A DNA stretch of 64,000 bases from Atribacter laminatus (GTDB taxonomy: Bacteria > Atribacterota > Atribacteria > Atribacterales > Atribacteraceae), in contig NZ_CP065383.1 of NCBI RefSeq assembly GCF_015775515.1, forward strand, positions 1,674,001 through 1,738,000, given 5' to 3'. The position numbers were made by a program, and so were the translations under genes. The number at the start of each line of letters is the position of its first letter. Position 1 is the stretch's first letter. Shown here in pieces: positions 8,271 to 16,442 of the stretch. The notes under the pieces were generated by a model. That model did not search any database. It was not told where the DNA came from and was given only the letters and a program-made list of their open reading frames with translations.

Positions 8271-9146
8271 TTACAAATTTGCTTTGGAAAAAAAGAAATT
8301 TTGTGGTTTCTTTCGAATTATTTTGTGATGAGACCGGCTAGGTATGAAGCAAGCTGCCTTCCGTAGGGCTTCAGCATTAAAGAGAAACCATAAGTAAAGG
8401 TCTGCAAAAGTTCGTTCTTTAAATTTGTCCATAATTCCACTTTTTTTGATTTTTTCAATAGCTGGAGAATAACAATTCTGATACCATTGTTGAACGGCAA
8501 CTTCCCAAGGTATTTTATTTTGGCATTGATCTCGAGTAATTTGGTTGTTTGGACAGTCAGAACATTGAAAACATTGAATTAATTTGAGTATTTCTCGGTA
8601 CCCTCCGGGAAGAGTAATTTGGATATTTTGCAAACCGGTTTTCTCCCGAAACATTTTTTCTTCTAACTTTAAAAAATAATTATCAGGGGATGACGAATTA
8701 AAGTGAACATTTGGGATGTTGATTTCTATGACTTCAGCATCGATATAAAGTTGTCCGGCATTTTTGGCTACTGAAACCCGATTATGGCCGTCTCGGATAA
8801 AATAATAATCACCGATTTTATAGAGAGAGATAACCGGTAGGGATTCATGTTGTTCATAATAGGAACGAATATTCGTCCACTTTCTCCGGTTGAACTTGTT
8901 TAGTGGCAAAAACGCTCGGTCAAAGTCTTCAAAACGGTTTTCACTCCCGATTATCTTATCGATCTCAACAGTTTTCACACCCAGATGATGTTCTTCACCA
9001 GTTCCTATGATTTCTTTAATTTGGTTTAAAGGAAGTAAACGATTTTTGTGATTTTTTAAGGATCCAAGAATTTTTTTAAAGAACCCTTTTCGATAGAGAT
9101 GATCAAATTCTCGATTCGATTCCGCTGATCGAAAAATCTCTGGCAT
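8271..9146 (-). CDS. ParB-like domain protein of unknown function
   Basis: The 291-residue protein has a ParB/Srx-fold signature in the middle: VKTVEIDKIIGSENRFEDFD, then SLYKIGDYYFIRDG and HNRVSVAKNAG (about residues 60-135). The last portion is unrelated to ParB and contains a Cys cluster (CFQCSDCP) and a Trp/aromatic-rich segment. There is no parA partner and no helix-turn-helix that I recognise, so it is not an ordinary chromosome-partition ParB. Similar ParB-like proteins occur in Chloroflexi and Actinobacteria with no settled role. ATG 9146 is preferred because GGAAGGGG precedes it. The start lies inside the metallophosphoesterase gene. Confidence 0.75.
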   Translation of the reverse strand: MPEIFRSAESNREFDHLYRKGFFKKILGSLKNHKNRLLPLNQIKEIIGTGEEHHLGVKTVEIDKIIGSENRFEDFDRAFLPLNKFNRRKWTNIRSYYEQHESLPVISLYKIGDYYFIRDGHNRVSVAKNAGQLYIDAEVIEINIPNVHFNSSSPDNYFLKLEEKMFREKTGLQNIQITLPGGYREILKLIQCFQCSDCPNNQITRDQCQNKIPWEVAVQQWYQNCYSPAIEKIKKSGIMDKFKERTFADLYLWFLFNAEALRKAACFIPSRSHHKIIRKKPQNFFFSKANL

Positions 9147-9759
9147 CTTTACCCCTTCCAAAATCTATAATACGATAATTATAACAATTTATTACTATAG
9201 TTTGATAAAGAGGATCTTGATAGCTTTGATTCCGGTCATATAAATGAGTATGTCCATGAAGGTGGTATCTTGGGTGAAATTTTTTAATCATATGATTAAA
9301 TACCTTAAAACCTTTATGAACCGGATCATCACTTTCATGAATTCCACTGGGAGGAGAATGAGTGACCAAAATGTCAAGATAATGGTGATAACGCATTTTT
9401 GCCCAATACAACTGAGGTAGTAGAGAAAGGTATTTATGATACATGTCTCTTTGGGTATATTGGTGAATATTCCCATTATACCATAGGGATCCTTCCAAGC
9501 CGGCGAGAAGGATCCCTTGAAAATTTATAACTTTTCCATCTAAATTATAACCACCTGCCAAGCTTTTTTTCCCGGCAGAAGGATCATGGTTTCCATGAAC
9601 AAAGAATAAAGGGACATTGAGATTGCTGACTATGAAATCCAGATAATGCTCGGGAAGATCTCCACAGGAGATAATGCAACTCACATTATGAAAACGCTCC
9701 CGACAGAGGTTACTATAGATTCGTGGGTCAATATGGTCGCTCACGGCTAAGATTTTCAT
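9103..9759 (-). CDS. Metallophosphoesterase
   Basis: The 218-residue protein is a compact calcineurin-like phosphoesterase: the first metal motif MKILAVSDHID (Asp and His), IISCGDLPEHYLDF (GD motif), FVHGNHD (GNH[DE]), THSPPSGIH and HGHTHLYD (GHxH). All metal ligands appear present. Substrate unknown; related small enzymes hydrolyse cyclic nucleotides or nucleotide diesters. ATG 9759 begins at the conserved motif, although its ribosome site is weak. A longer frame to 9885 has no homology. Its 3' end overlaps the ParB-like gene by 44 bases, so the two are translationally linked. Confidence 0.88.
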   Translation of the reverse strand: MKILAVSDHIDPRIYSNLCRERFHNVSCIISCGDLPEHYLDFIVSNLNVPLFFVHGNHDPSAGKKSLAGGYNLDGKVINFQGILLAGLEGSLWYNGNIHQYTQRDMYHKYLSLLPQLYWAKMRYHHYLDILVTHSPPSGIHESDDPVHKGFKVFNHMIKKFHPRYHLHGHTHLYDRNQSYQDPLYQTIVINCYNYRIIDFGRGKDARDFSISGIESRI

Positions 9760-9968
9760 CCCGTTAATTATACCTAAAGGATTTATTTTTGATAAGTAAT
9801 ATTGGTTTTTAAACAACTCAGTATGAATTTTATTCCTAAATATTAGTTGCTTGCCAAGAGAGAAGATAATAAAAAAAAGAACCAACTTTCCTTGAAGGTT
9901 TCTAGATCTTTAATTTGTTTTAAATGAAAAAAATGAAAAAATATCATAAGAGGGAATGATATCCTTAA

Positions 9969-9977
9969 TGATATAAT
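9969..9977 (+). promoter_or_regulatory. Extended -10 promoter for the AAA/tmk operon
   Basis: TGATATAAT is a perfect extended -10 (TATAAT at 9972-9977). The -35 region is poor, as often seen with extended -10 promoters. It would start transcription near 9984, just upstream of the R3H/AAA gene, and it is divergent from the metallophosphoesterase pair. Confidence 0.5.
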
Positions 9978-10016
9978 GCTGATTGAAATCTTGTGGGAAG
10001 GAACTGTGAAGTTCGA

Positions 10017-11573
10017 ATGGACGAAAAACATCATTATGGGGTAGTTGACAATCTTGATAAACTGTTTTTAGTTTTACCAGAACATATTCTGAAGGCCCTT
10101 GAGGAAAAGGAAAACTCTGACGAATTGATAGAAATCGTTATGGACTTAGGCCGTTCTCCTGAAGCACGGTTTACCAATGGTTTCAGTATTCTTATTGAAA
10201 GTCCTGTTGAAAGAAGTGATATTGAATTTACTTTAGGCAGAGTTGGCATGTTTACCCGTGATAACCGAGCTGGAATCGAGAGGACTCTTCACCGAATATC
10301 ATGTATCCGAAATCGGGTAGGAAATGTAGTCGGTCTTACCATGCGGGTGGGGCGAGCTGTATATGGTACTATTGATATTGTTCGAGACATAATTGTATCA
10401 GGGAAAAATATCTTATTTTTAGGTCCTCCAGGGGTTGGCAAGACCACCAAACTTCGAGAGGTGGCTCGGGTGTTGAGCGATGAATTTCAAAAAAGAGTCA
10501 TCGTTGTTGACACCTCAAATGAGATAGCTGGTGACGGTGATATTCCTCATCCAGCTATTGGACGGGCACGGCGGATGCAAGTACCGTCGCCAGAAAGACA
10601 ACATGATGTCATGATTGAAGCGGTGGAAAACCACATGCCGGAGGTTATTATAGTTGATGAAATCGGACGGGAAGAAGAAGCTCGGGCATGTCGAACCATT
10701 GCTGAAAGAGGAGTCCAATTGATTGCAACCGCTCACGGTAATTCCTTACGAAACCTTTTGTTAAACCCGACGCTTACCGACTTGGTGGGTGGTATTCAAT
10801 CGGTTATTCTCAGTGATGAGGAATCGAGAAGGCGTGGAACCCAAAAAGCCGTATTAGAGCGGAAGGCAATCCCGACATTTGATATTGTTGTTGAACTCAG
10901 GGATCGGGATACTTTAGGAATCTATCGAAACACTGCCGAAGCAGTAGATGTCATTTTAAGAAACTATGACCCTCGTCCAGAAGTAAGGAAAAAAACCAAA
11001 GATGGTTCAATCGAAGTTCTTAAAGAAATCGAGGAATTCGAAACCGTCGAGGAAGTATACAGCTTATCCGATTGGAATCAGCCGAAATATCCAGAAGGTA
11101 AAATGCTACGAGTATTTCTATTTGCTGTGAGTCGAAACTACATGGAAAGAGCTATTACCCAGCTTAAGGCAACTCTTGAAGTTGTTGAAGATATAAATGA
11201 TGCCGATATCGTTTTAACCCTGAAAAGTCGTTATCGTAAAAAAACCAATCGGCTTCGAGAAGCTGAAAATCGAGGCATGCCGGTTCATGTTATTCGTAGC
11301 AATACCTATAGTCAGGTGCTCCGTTTTGTTAAAGATTTATTTGGTTTGTCCGATAGCTATGAAAAATCAGGAGAAACCGGTTTGATAGAAGCTGAGAAGG
11401 CCGCAAGGCAAGTCCTGAGAGAAAGTGAACCAATAGAACTTACTCCTCGGAATGCTTTTGTCCGAAGACTTCAACATAAAATCGCCGAAAGATATAATTT
11501 GTTTTCGCAGAGCATTGGTGAGGAACCTTTTCGCAGGGTAACCATCTATCCAAGAAATCTGGATGATACTTGA
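10017..11573 (+). CDS. AAA ATPase with C-terminal R3H domain (SpoIIIAA/Ycf45-like)
   Basis: The 518-residue protein has a RecA/secretion-ATPase-like core: Walker A GPPGVGKTTK, Walker B EVIIVDEIGREEEA, and a sensor region around GVQLIATAHGNSL. The N-terminal part resembles SpoIIIAA-type proteins. The C-terminal part ends in an R3H nucleic-acid-binding motif (RLQHKIAERYNL followed by EPFRRVTIYP). Close relatives are the plastid Ycf45 group and bacterial R3H single-strand nucleic-acid-binding ATPases; the cell role is not established. The start is uncertain: ATG 10017 has GGAAGGA rather far upstream, while GTG 9993 has no site. The stop overlaps the tmk start. Confidence 0.85.
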   Translation: MDEKHHYGVVDNLDKLFLVLPEHILKALEEKENSDELIEIVMDLGRSPEARFTNGFSILIESPVERSDIEFTLGRVGMFTRDNRAGIERTLHRISCIRNRVGNVVGLTMRVGRAVYGTIDIVRDIIVSGKNILFLGPPGVGKTTKLREVARVLSDEFQKRVIVVDTSNEIAGDGDIPHPAIGRARRMQVPSPERQHDVMIEAVENHMPEVIIVDEIGREEEARACRTIAERGVQLIATAHGNSLRNLLLNPTLTDLVGGIQSVILSDEESRRRGTQKAVLERKAIPTFDIVVELRDRDTLGIYRNTAEAVDVILRNYDPRPEVRKKTKDGSIEVLKEIEEFETVEEVYSLSDWNQPKYPEGKMLRVFLFAVSRNYMERAITQLKATLEVVEDINDADIVLTLKSRYRKKTNRLREAENRGMPVHVIRSNTYSQVLRFVKDLFGLSDSYEKSGETGLIEAEKAARQVLRESEPIELTPRNAFVRRLQHKIAERYNLFSQSIGEEPFRRVTIYPRNLDDT

Positions 11574-12241
11574 TGAGACAATTTCCGGGATTGTTTATAA
11601 CCTTTGAAGGAATCGAAGGAACAGGAAAGTCAACCCATGCTAAGCGCCTCTTTGCCTATTTAGAAGAAAAGGAGTATCGAGTTCTGTTCACTGCTGAACC
11701 AGGTGGAACAGATGTTGGTGATCAAATTCGATCAATCCTTCTTCACCCTCAAACTGGAGAAGTTGATCCCGTAACCGAGCTTTTTCTTTTTGAAGCCTCG
11801 CGTCGGGAACACGTCTTACAGGTTATTCAGCCAGCATTACAAACCGGAAGAATTGTTCTCTGTGTACGGTTTTGTGATTCAACCATTGCCTACCAAGGAT
11901 ATGGGAGAGGTTTGTCGGTTGAGATGATTCAATATCTCAACCGTTTAGCTACCAATGGTCTGGCGCCTGATTTAACCCTTCTCCTTGATATTGACCCCGA
12001 GGAAGGGCTAAGACGATCTTTTCATCATACCTCTCCGCAAGAGCTGCGATTTGAAGAGGAATTCATTAAGAAAAAGGATATTTTAGATTCCATTCGGAAA
12101 GGTTTTTTTAAAATTGCCAAGGAGGAACCAAATCGATTTCAGATGATATCTACTGTTGAATCAAAAGACGTTGTCTTTGAGAAGATAAAAAATTGTGTGT
12201 TAGCAGCTATTCAAGACAAAAAAAGGAGGAATGAGCTATGA
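11573..12241 (+). CDS. tmk: Thymidylate kinase
   Basis: Tmk phosphorylates dTMP to dTDP. The 222-residue protein has P-loop FEGIEGTGKSTHAKRL, the TAEPGGTDVGDQIR substrate segment and the STIAYQGYGRGL motif. An oddity is the usual 'DR' of the DRx motif: here the sequence is VLCVRFCDST, with Val (codon GTA) where Asp is expected. The lid segment is of moderate length. ATG 11573 shares a base with the preceding stop. The order tmk-darA-holB-ricT matches the Bacillus tmk-yaaQ-(yaaR)-holB-yaaT neighbourhood. Confidence 0.95.
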   Translation: MRQFPGLFITFEGIEGTGKSTHAKRLFAYLEEKEYRVLFTAEPGGTDVGDQIRSILLHPQTGEVDPVTELFLFEASRREHVLQVIQPALQTGRIVLCVRFCDSTIAYQGYGRGLSVEMIQYLNRLATNGLAPDLTLLLDIDPEEGLRRSFHHTSPQELRFEEEFIKKKDILDSIRKGFFKIAKEEPNRFQMISTVESKDVVFEKIKNCVLAAIQDKKRRNEL

Positions 12242-12576
12242 GGCCAACCTCTTTGTTGATATGTGTTGTTCGGGATCAAGATGCTTTGAAGCTGGTCGAT
12301 ATCCTAAGAGAAAAGCAAATATCTTTCACCAAGCTGGCTTCTACTGGTGGATTTTTGCGAGAAGGAAACACAACACTCTTGATAGGTATCCACGAAGCAA
12401 AAAAAAATGAGGTTATTGAATTGATTCGCAGTCAGTGCGAACGCAGGGAAGAATATGTTGAATCTGCCATTCCGGTTAATGAACCAATTGGACCTTATGT
12501 ACCACAACAGGTAAAAGTTATTCGAGGAGGAGGAGTATTGTTCGAAGTTCCCATCGAACGTTACGAAAGGTTTTAA
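12238..12576 (+). CDS. darA: Cyclic-di-AMP receptor (PII-like, DarA/PstA/YaaQ)
   Basis: The 112-residue protein is a PII-like trimeric receptor of the YaaQ/DarA family: MRPTSLLICVVRDQDA at the start, the conserved loop KLASTGGFLREGNTTLLIG, and the C-terminal strand QVKVIRGGGVLFEVPIERYERF. The family binds c-di-AMP; its downstream partners are largely unknown. It overlaps tmk by four bases. The window also has a PgpH-type c-di-AMP phosphodiesterase (59.3 kb), so c-di-AMP signalling in this organism is likely. A diadenylate cyclase is not present here. Confidence 0.92.
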   Translation: MRPTSLLICVVRDQDALKLVDILREKQISFTKLASTGGFLREGNTTLLIGIHEAKKNEVIELIRSQCERREEYVESAIPVNEPIGPYVPQQVKVIRGGGVLFEVPIERYERF

Positions 12577-12580
12577 TGCG

Positions 12581-13594
12581 ATGAGTTGGTCAGAGATCTG
12601 TGGGCACTCATTACAAAAGCAATTTTTTCAGCGAGTTTATCAGAATCAATCCCAAAGCCATTCATACCTCTTTTCTGGACCGGAGGGAATTGGAAAAAAG
12701 ACTTTTGCTTTTGAAATTGCCCGGTTGTTTAACTGTGAGCATCCATCAATTGATGGATCCTGTGGAATATGCCAGAATTGCCGTTTAATCAATGCTGGAA
12801 CCCATCCCGATGTAATTTTGCTTTCTCCTCGGGAAAGTAAAATTTTAGTGGAGGATGTGCGAGATTTTATTTTTCGTTTGGGATTGCAAAGAGTCTATGG
12901 GAAATTCCGGATTGGAATTGTTGAGTCAACTGAATTATTTAGTAAAGAAGAAATACAAAATTGTCTTTTAAAAACAGTCGAAGAACCTCCAGAGAATAGT
13001 ATAATAATTCTTCTTACTTCCCAGGTTCAAGTTTTATTACCAACTCTCCTATCTCGATGTCAAAGGATCCATTTTCAGTTATTAGATCAAGAAATTATAA
13101 AAGAGTTTATCCAGAAAAAATATAATCTTACCGACCAAAAAGCTGATTCTATTGCTGAGCAATCAATGGGTCGTCTTCGGAATGCATTTGATTTATTAGA
13201 AGGGAACCAATCCCTCACAGAGAAATCATTTTTTTTGTGGGATTGGATTACTGGTGAAAATGAAATTTTTTCTCTTGGTTCCTGGTTTGTTGAGAACAAA
13301 GATAAAACGATCGAAATCTTTTCGCAATTAGAGTGGTATTTAAGAGATATTATGATTTTTCAATTCATGGGAAGAGATAGCGAGCGAATCCTCAGCTATT
13401 CTGGTTATAAAAAGCGGATTCTTGACGATTCAAATCGGTTATCACCAAAAATTATTTCTGGTTTTATCCTTGCAATTGAACAATTAGAGAAGGATCTGAA
13501 GAGCAATCTCAATTATGATACCACATTGTTGCATTTTCTTTTAATGGTAAGGGAGGAATTGAATAGTGCCCCGTGTTGTCGGAATCAAATTTGA
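12581..13594 (+). CDS. holB: DNA polymerase III subunit delta'
   Basis: HolB is the delta' subunit of the clamp loader that places the sliding clamp on DNA. The 337-residue protein begins with HSYLFSGPEGIGKKTF, has the zinc-binding cysteine set (C at about 51, then CGICQNC), the LLKTVEEPP segment, and the SRC motif in LLSRCQRIHF. These are shared by DnaX and HolB; the short length and neighbourhood (tmk, darA, ricT) identify HolB. The 3' end overlaps ricT by 29 bases. Confidence 0.93.
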   Translation: MSWSEICGHSLQKQFFQRVYQNQSQSHSYLFSGPEGIGKKTFAFEIARLFNCEHPSIDGSCGICQNCRLINAGTHPDVILLSPRESKILVEDVRDFIFRLGLQRVYGKFRIGIVESTELFSKEEIQNCLLKTVEEPPENSIIILLTSQVQVLLPTLLSRCQRIHFQLLDQEIIKEFIQKKYNLTDQKADSIAEQSMGRLRNAFDLLEGNQSLTEKSFFLWDWITGENEIFSLGSWFVENKDKTIEIFSQLEWYLRDIMIFQFMGRDSERILSYSGYKKRILDDSNRLSPKIISGFILAIEQLEKDLKSNLNYDTTLLHFLLMVREELNSAPCCRNQI

Positions 13595-14363
13595 ACATAA
13601 TTTAAAAATGTATTTTTTTGAAGCAAGAAATCTTGATTTACACTATAGCCAGAAGTGTGTAGTTGAGACGGTTTTAGGTTTGGAAATGGGTGAAGTGGTA
13701 AAAAGACCATTTATTTGTGAAAATATAAAAAATAACCTCAAACCAGTTATTCGGCCAGCTCAGGATATTGATATTTTGCAGCTGAAAAGTAACCGAGAAA
13801 AGGAAAAAATTGCCTTTGAAATAGCGAATCAAAAAATCAAAGAACACCAGCTTTCTATGAAATTGTTAAGAGCCCATTATACCCTGGATAGGGGAAGATT
13901 AACTTTTTATTTTGGATCTGAGGAACGAATTGATTTCCGCAATTTAGTCAAAGATTTAGCGGCCATTTTCCGAACTCGAATTGAACTTCGTCAGATGGGA
14001 GTTCGAGATGAAGCCGGGATGATTGGAGGATGTGGAATGTGTGGTCGTGAATTATGCTGCAGTACATTTCTTATCAATTTTGAACCCATATCGATTAAAA
14101 TGGCTAAAGAGCAGAATTTAGCTCTCAATTCGGCAAAAATTTCCGGAGTTTGTGGTCGGTTAATGTGTTGCTTGTCTTTTGAGTATTCTCAATATAAAAA
14201 ATTGATTTACCAACTTCCCAAAAAAGGGAGTAAAATTTTAACTTCCCAAGGATTAGCTAAGATTCTTGAAATAGATATTTTTAAGGATATGATTCGCTTG
14301 GAACTTGAAAACGGGAAAGAGATATGTATTAATGAAGAAGAATACAATCGTTTTTTCCTTTAG
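13566..14363 (+). CDS. ricT: Regulatory iron-sulfur-containing protein RicT (PSP1 domain)
   Basis: The 265-residue protein is a PSP1-domain protein of the YaaT/RicT family. It shows the RTRIELRQMGVRDEAG segment, then cysteine pairs GGCGMCGRELCC and SGVCGRLMCCLSFE that are strongly conserved in the family. In Bacillus, RicT is part of the RicAFT complex that guides RNase Y and affects competence, sporulation and biofilm. RicA and RicF are not adjacent here. The start is GTG 13566 with GGGAGG upstream, inside the end of holB. Position directly after holB is the conserved arrangement. Confidence 0.93.
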   Translation: MPRVVGIKFEHNLKMYFFEARNLDLHYSQKCVVETVLGLEMGEVVKRPFICENIKNNLKPVIRPAQDIDILQLKSNREKEKIAFEIANQKIKEHQLSMKLLRAHYTLDRGRLTFYFGSEERIDFRNLVKDLAAIFRTRIELRQMGVRDEAGMIGGCGMCGRELCCSTFLINFEPISIKMAKEQNLALNSAKISGVCGRLMCCLSFEYSQYKKLIYQLPKKGSKILTSQGLAKILEIDIFKDMIRLELENGKEICINEEEYNRFFL

Positions 14364-14409
14364 TTTTTTTCTGGTCGGGGTTTGAAGGATAAAAGGTGGT
14401 GGGAAAACC

Positions 14410-15018
14410 GTGGGAGAAGCGCAGGTTCAAAAAGCAGCTTGGTATCAAGGTTTAACAGTGGAGCAAGAAAAAATCTGGTTTGAAGAACAAATACGACAAT
14501 GCGAAAAAGACATTACTCGATTTGCCTGTCATATTACAGGTAATATGGAAAAGGCCAAGGATATAATACAAGAAGCTTTTCTAAGAGCTTATAAGTATCG
14601 TCATAGTTATAACGACAAGTATCCCTTTCGAAATTGGCTTTATGCCATCCTTTTAAATATTCACCGACATAATTGTAAAAAAGAAAAGCTTATTAAGACT
14701 ATTATTCCTTGGAAAAATTCCGATGATGAAGAGCAGGATACCTGGGATTTTATTGAAAGTGAAGAAGAAGGTCCTGAAGCGAGAACCTTAAAAAAGCAAC
14801 TGGTAGTTGATATTGAAAAAGCTATTCAAAAACTTCCCTTGAAAATGAGAGAAGTAATCGTTTTGTGTGACATGGTTGGATATTCTTATGAAGAAGCCAG
14901 TGAAGTTGTTCATTGTCCATTGGGGACAATTCGGTCGAGACTCCATCGAGCCCGTCGTCAAGTTCAAAAGGAACTGGAAATTAAGTATGGGGAAGATTTA
15001 CTCACTTCTTGGAGCTGA
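14410..15018 (+). CDS. ECF-type RNA polymerase sigma factor (envelope-stress type)
   Basis: The 202-residue protein has sigma region 2 (ITGNMEKAKDIIQEAFLRAY, then FRNWLYAILLNI) and region 4 (LPLKMREVIVLCDMVGYSYE, then LGTIRSRLHRAR), separated by an acidic linker (about residues 95-125), and lacks region 3, so it is an ECF/group 4 sigma. The genes that follow are a zinc-finger anti-sigma, an RseB-like protein and DegP, the same set as the RpoE regulon of diderm bacteria. The start is GTG 14410 with AAAGGTGG upstream. It probably directs its own operon and other envelope genes. Confidence 0.93.
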   Translation: MGEAQVQKAAWYQGLTVEQEKIWFEEQIRQCEKDITRFACHITGNMEKAKDIIQEAFLRAYKYRHSYNDKYPFRNWLYAILLNIHRHNCKKEKLIKTIIPWKNSDDEEQDTWDFIESEEEGPEARTLKKQLVVDIEKAIQKLPLKMREVIVLCDMVGYSYEEASEVVHCPLGTIRSRLHRARRQVQKELEIKYGEDLLTSWS

Positions 15019-15023
15019 GAATT

Positions 15024-15476
15024 ATGGAATGTGAACGGATAAGAAAATTACTTTCAGCTTATCTTGATGGTGAGCTGTCCAAAGAAGAACGCAGAGAAGT
15101 GCGAAAGCACCTTTTTGTCTGTTCTCAGTGTGAATTGGAATTCAAAAAAATGCGAAATATGAAAGGATTGATTATCCAATTTGGGCAATCTTTTGAACCG
15201 AAAGTCGACTATGAGATTCATTATGATACCCTTCAATCTCAAGCCAATGGACGCCGATTGAAAGAGGTTCTCCTTTTTTCAGTTTTGGCTTGTATTATTT
15301 TCCTCCTTTTTGTTTTTTTCCTCCCTATTTATAAAAACATTATGCCAGGATCAAACGCTGATGCATCGATTGGGGAGATACATCGTAATCTTACTGGTGA
15401 CAGCTATGACGTACCTAAGAATTCAGGGAGAGTCGTGGTTAATTTTCTAAAACAAGTTTCGAATGACTGGGAATGA
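15024..15476 (+). CDS. Membrane-bound anti-sigma factor (zinc-finger type)
   Basis: The 150-residue protein has an N-terminal anti-sigma zinc-finger domain (C near residue 3, SAYLDGEL, then HLFVCSQC giving the H-x3-C-x2-C set). One membrane helix follows (about residues 85-108, VLLFSVLACIIFLLFVFFLP) and then a short outside tail. This is the topology of RseA-like anti-sigmas that are cut in a protease cascade. ATG 15024 with GGAG upstream is chosen over TTG 15009. It lies directly behind the sigma gene, and the next gene overlaps by four bases. Confidence 0.9.
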   Translation: MECERIRKLLSAYLDGELSKEERREVRKHLFVCSQCELEFKKMRNMKGLIIQFGQSFEPKVDYEIHYDTLQSQANGRRLKEVLLFSVLACIIFLLFVFFLPIYKNIMPGSNADASIGEIHRNLTGDSYDVPKNSGRVVVNFLKQVSNDWE

Positions 15477-16438
15477 AAAGATCAACTCTATTTCTTGTGT
15501 TTAATGTTCTTCTTCTCGTTTCTTTTTTGGCTACCTATACCTCTCAAGCTCGTATTTTGAGTCCTGAAGAAGGCCGACTTTTTTTAAAGCGTATTATCCA
15601 GAATAGTACTGCCCATAGTTATTGGGGAATTTGGAAACTTTCCGATTATACCGATGAAAATGAGAGTATCTTCTATGAGGTGGCTTACATTCCCCGTTTT
15701 GGCTTTGGTTGGATAAATCTTGATAATCCTCATCATTATATAATTGGTGATGGCACTTATCGCTTTATTTACGATGAAGAAAAACAAATAATTACAGCTG
15801 TGTATCCCGGCTTTGATCTTCCTTTCCTTCCTCTGGGAGAAGATAATATTGATATATTGGTTTCAAATTATTTGATCAACGTTGACGAAAATGTCGTGAT
15901 GATCATTTCTCGTGAAAATAAACAGGTGGTGAAATCTTTTCTTTTAGACGAAAGACAAGCGCTTATCAGCCAAACGTATTATTCTAAAGATGGACAGGTG
16001 ATAAAACGTGGAGAATATGTTTATCGCATTGACCATCCCAATGATGATCGAATATGGAAAATATTCCAAATAATGGATCAAGTCGTTCAAAAGAAAAATA
16101 ATTTCCCAGAGGTTCTTTTTAATCGGGAACGAATGTTGATTCCTCGTTTATTGCCTCCTGGTTATTCTTTGCGCCGATCCTATCTTGTGGAAGGTGATCA
16201 GGGAAAGATGTACCAAATGGTATATAGCGATGGAATAAATTTTTTTTCTCTCTTTCAAACTCTTTTATCTCCCCATTCAAAGTTCTCTAGCCGAATTCGA
16301 AAATTCACTATTAAGAAAGATGGAGAACTTACTACTCTAATCGGAGAAATAATGGGAAGACAAGTTTTTTTAGTTGGAAACTTGAGTCATGAAATTTTAA
16401 GTGAGATATTTGATTCAATTGCTGATGAAGGGAGATAA
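15473..16438 (+). CDS. MucB/RseB-like periplasmic regulator
   Basis: The 321-residue protein has a signal peptide (residues 1-26, cleaved near SQA) and looks like MucB/RseB. An N-terminal LolA-like beta domain reads out MIISRENKQVV...ISQTYYSKDGQVI, followed by a C-terminal domain with the typical phrase LLPPGYSLRRSYLVEG. RseB binds RseA and guards it from cleavage until it senses lipoprotein or LPS signals. Sequence likeness is distant, so identification rests largely on order: sigma, anti-sigma, this gene, degP. It overlaps the anti-sigma gene by four bases. Confidence 0.8.
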   Translation: MKRSTLFLVFNVLLLVSFLATYTSQARILSPEEGRLFLKRIIQNSTAHSYWGIWKLSDYTDENESIFYEVAYIPRFGFGWINLDNPHHYIIGDGTYRFIYDEEKQIITAVYPGFDLPFLPLGEDNIDILVSNYLINVDENVVMIISRENKQVVKSFLLDERQALISQTYYSKDGQVIKRGEYVYRIDHPNDDRIWKIFQIMDQVVQKKNNFPEVLFNRERMLIPRLLPPGYSLRRSYLVEGDQGKMYQMVYSDGINFFSLFQTLLSPHSKFSSRIRKFTIKKDGELTTLIGEIMGRQVFLVGNLSHEILSEIFDSIADEGR

Positions 16439-16442
16439 TGAT

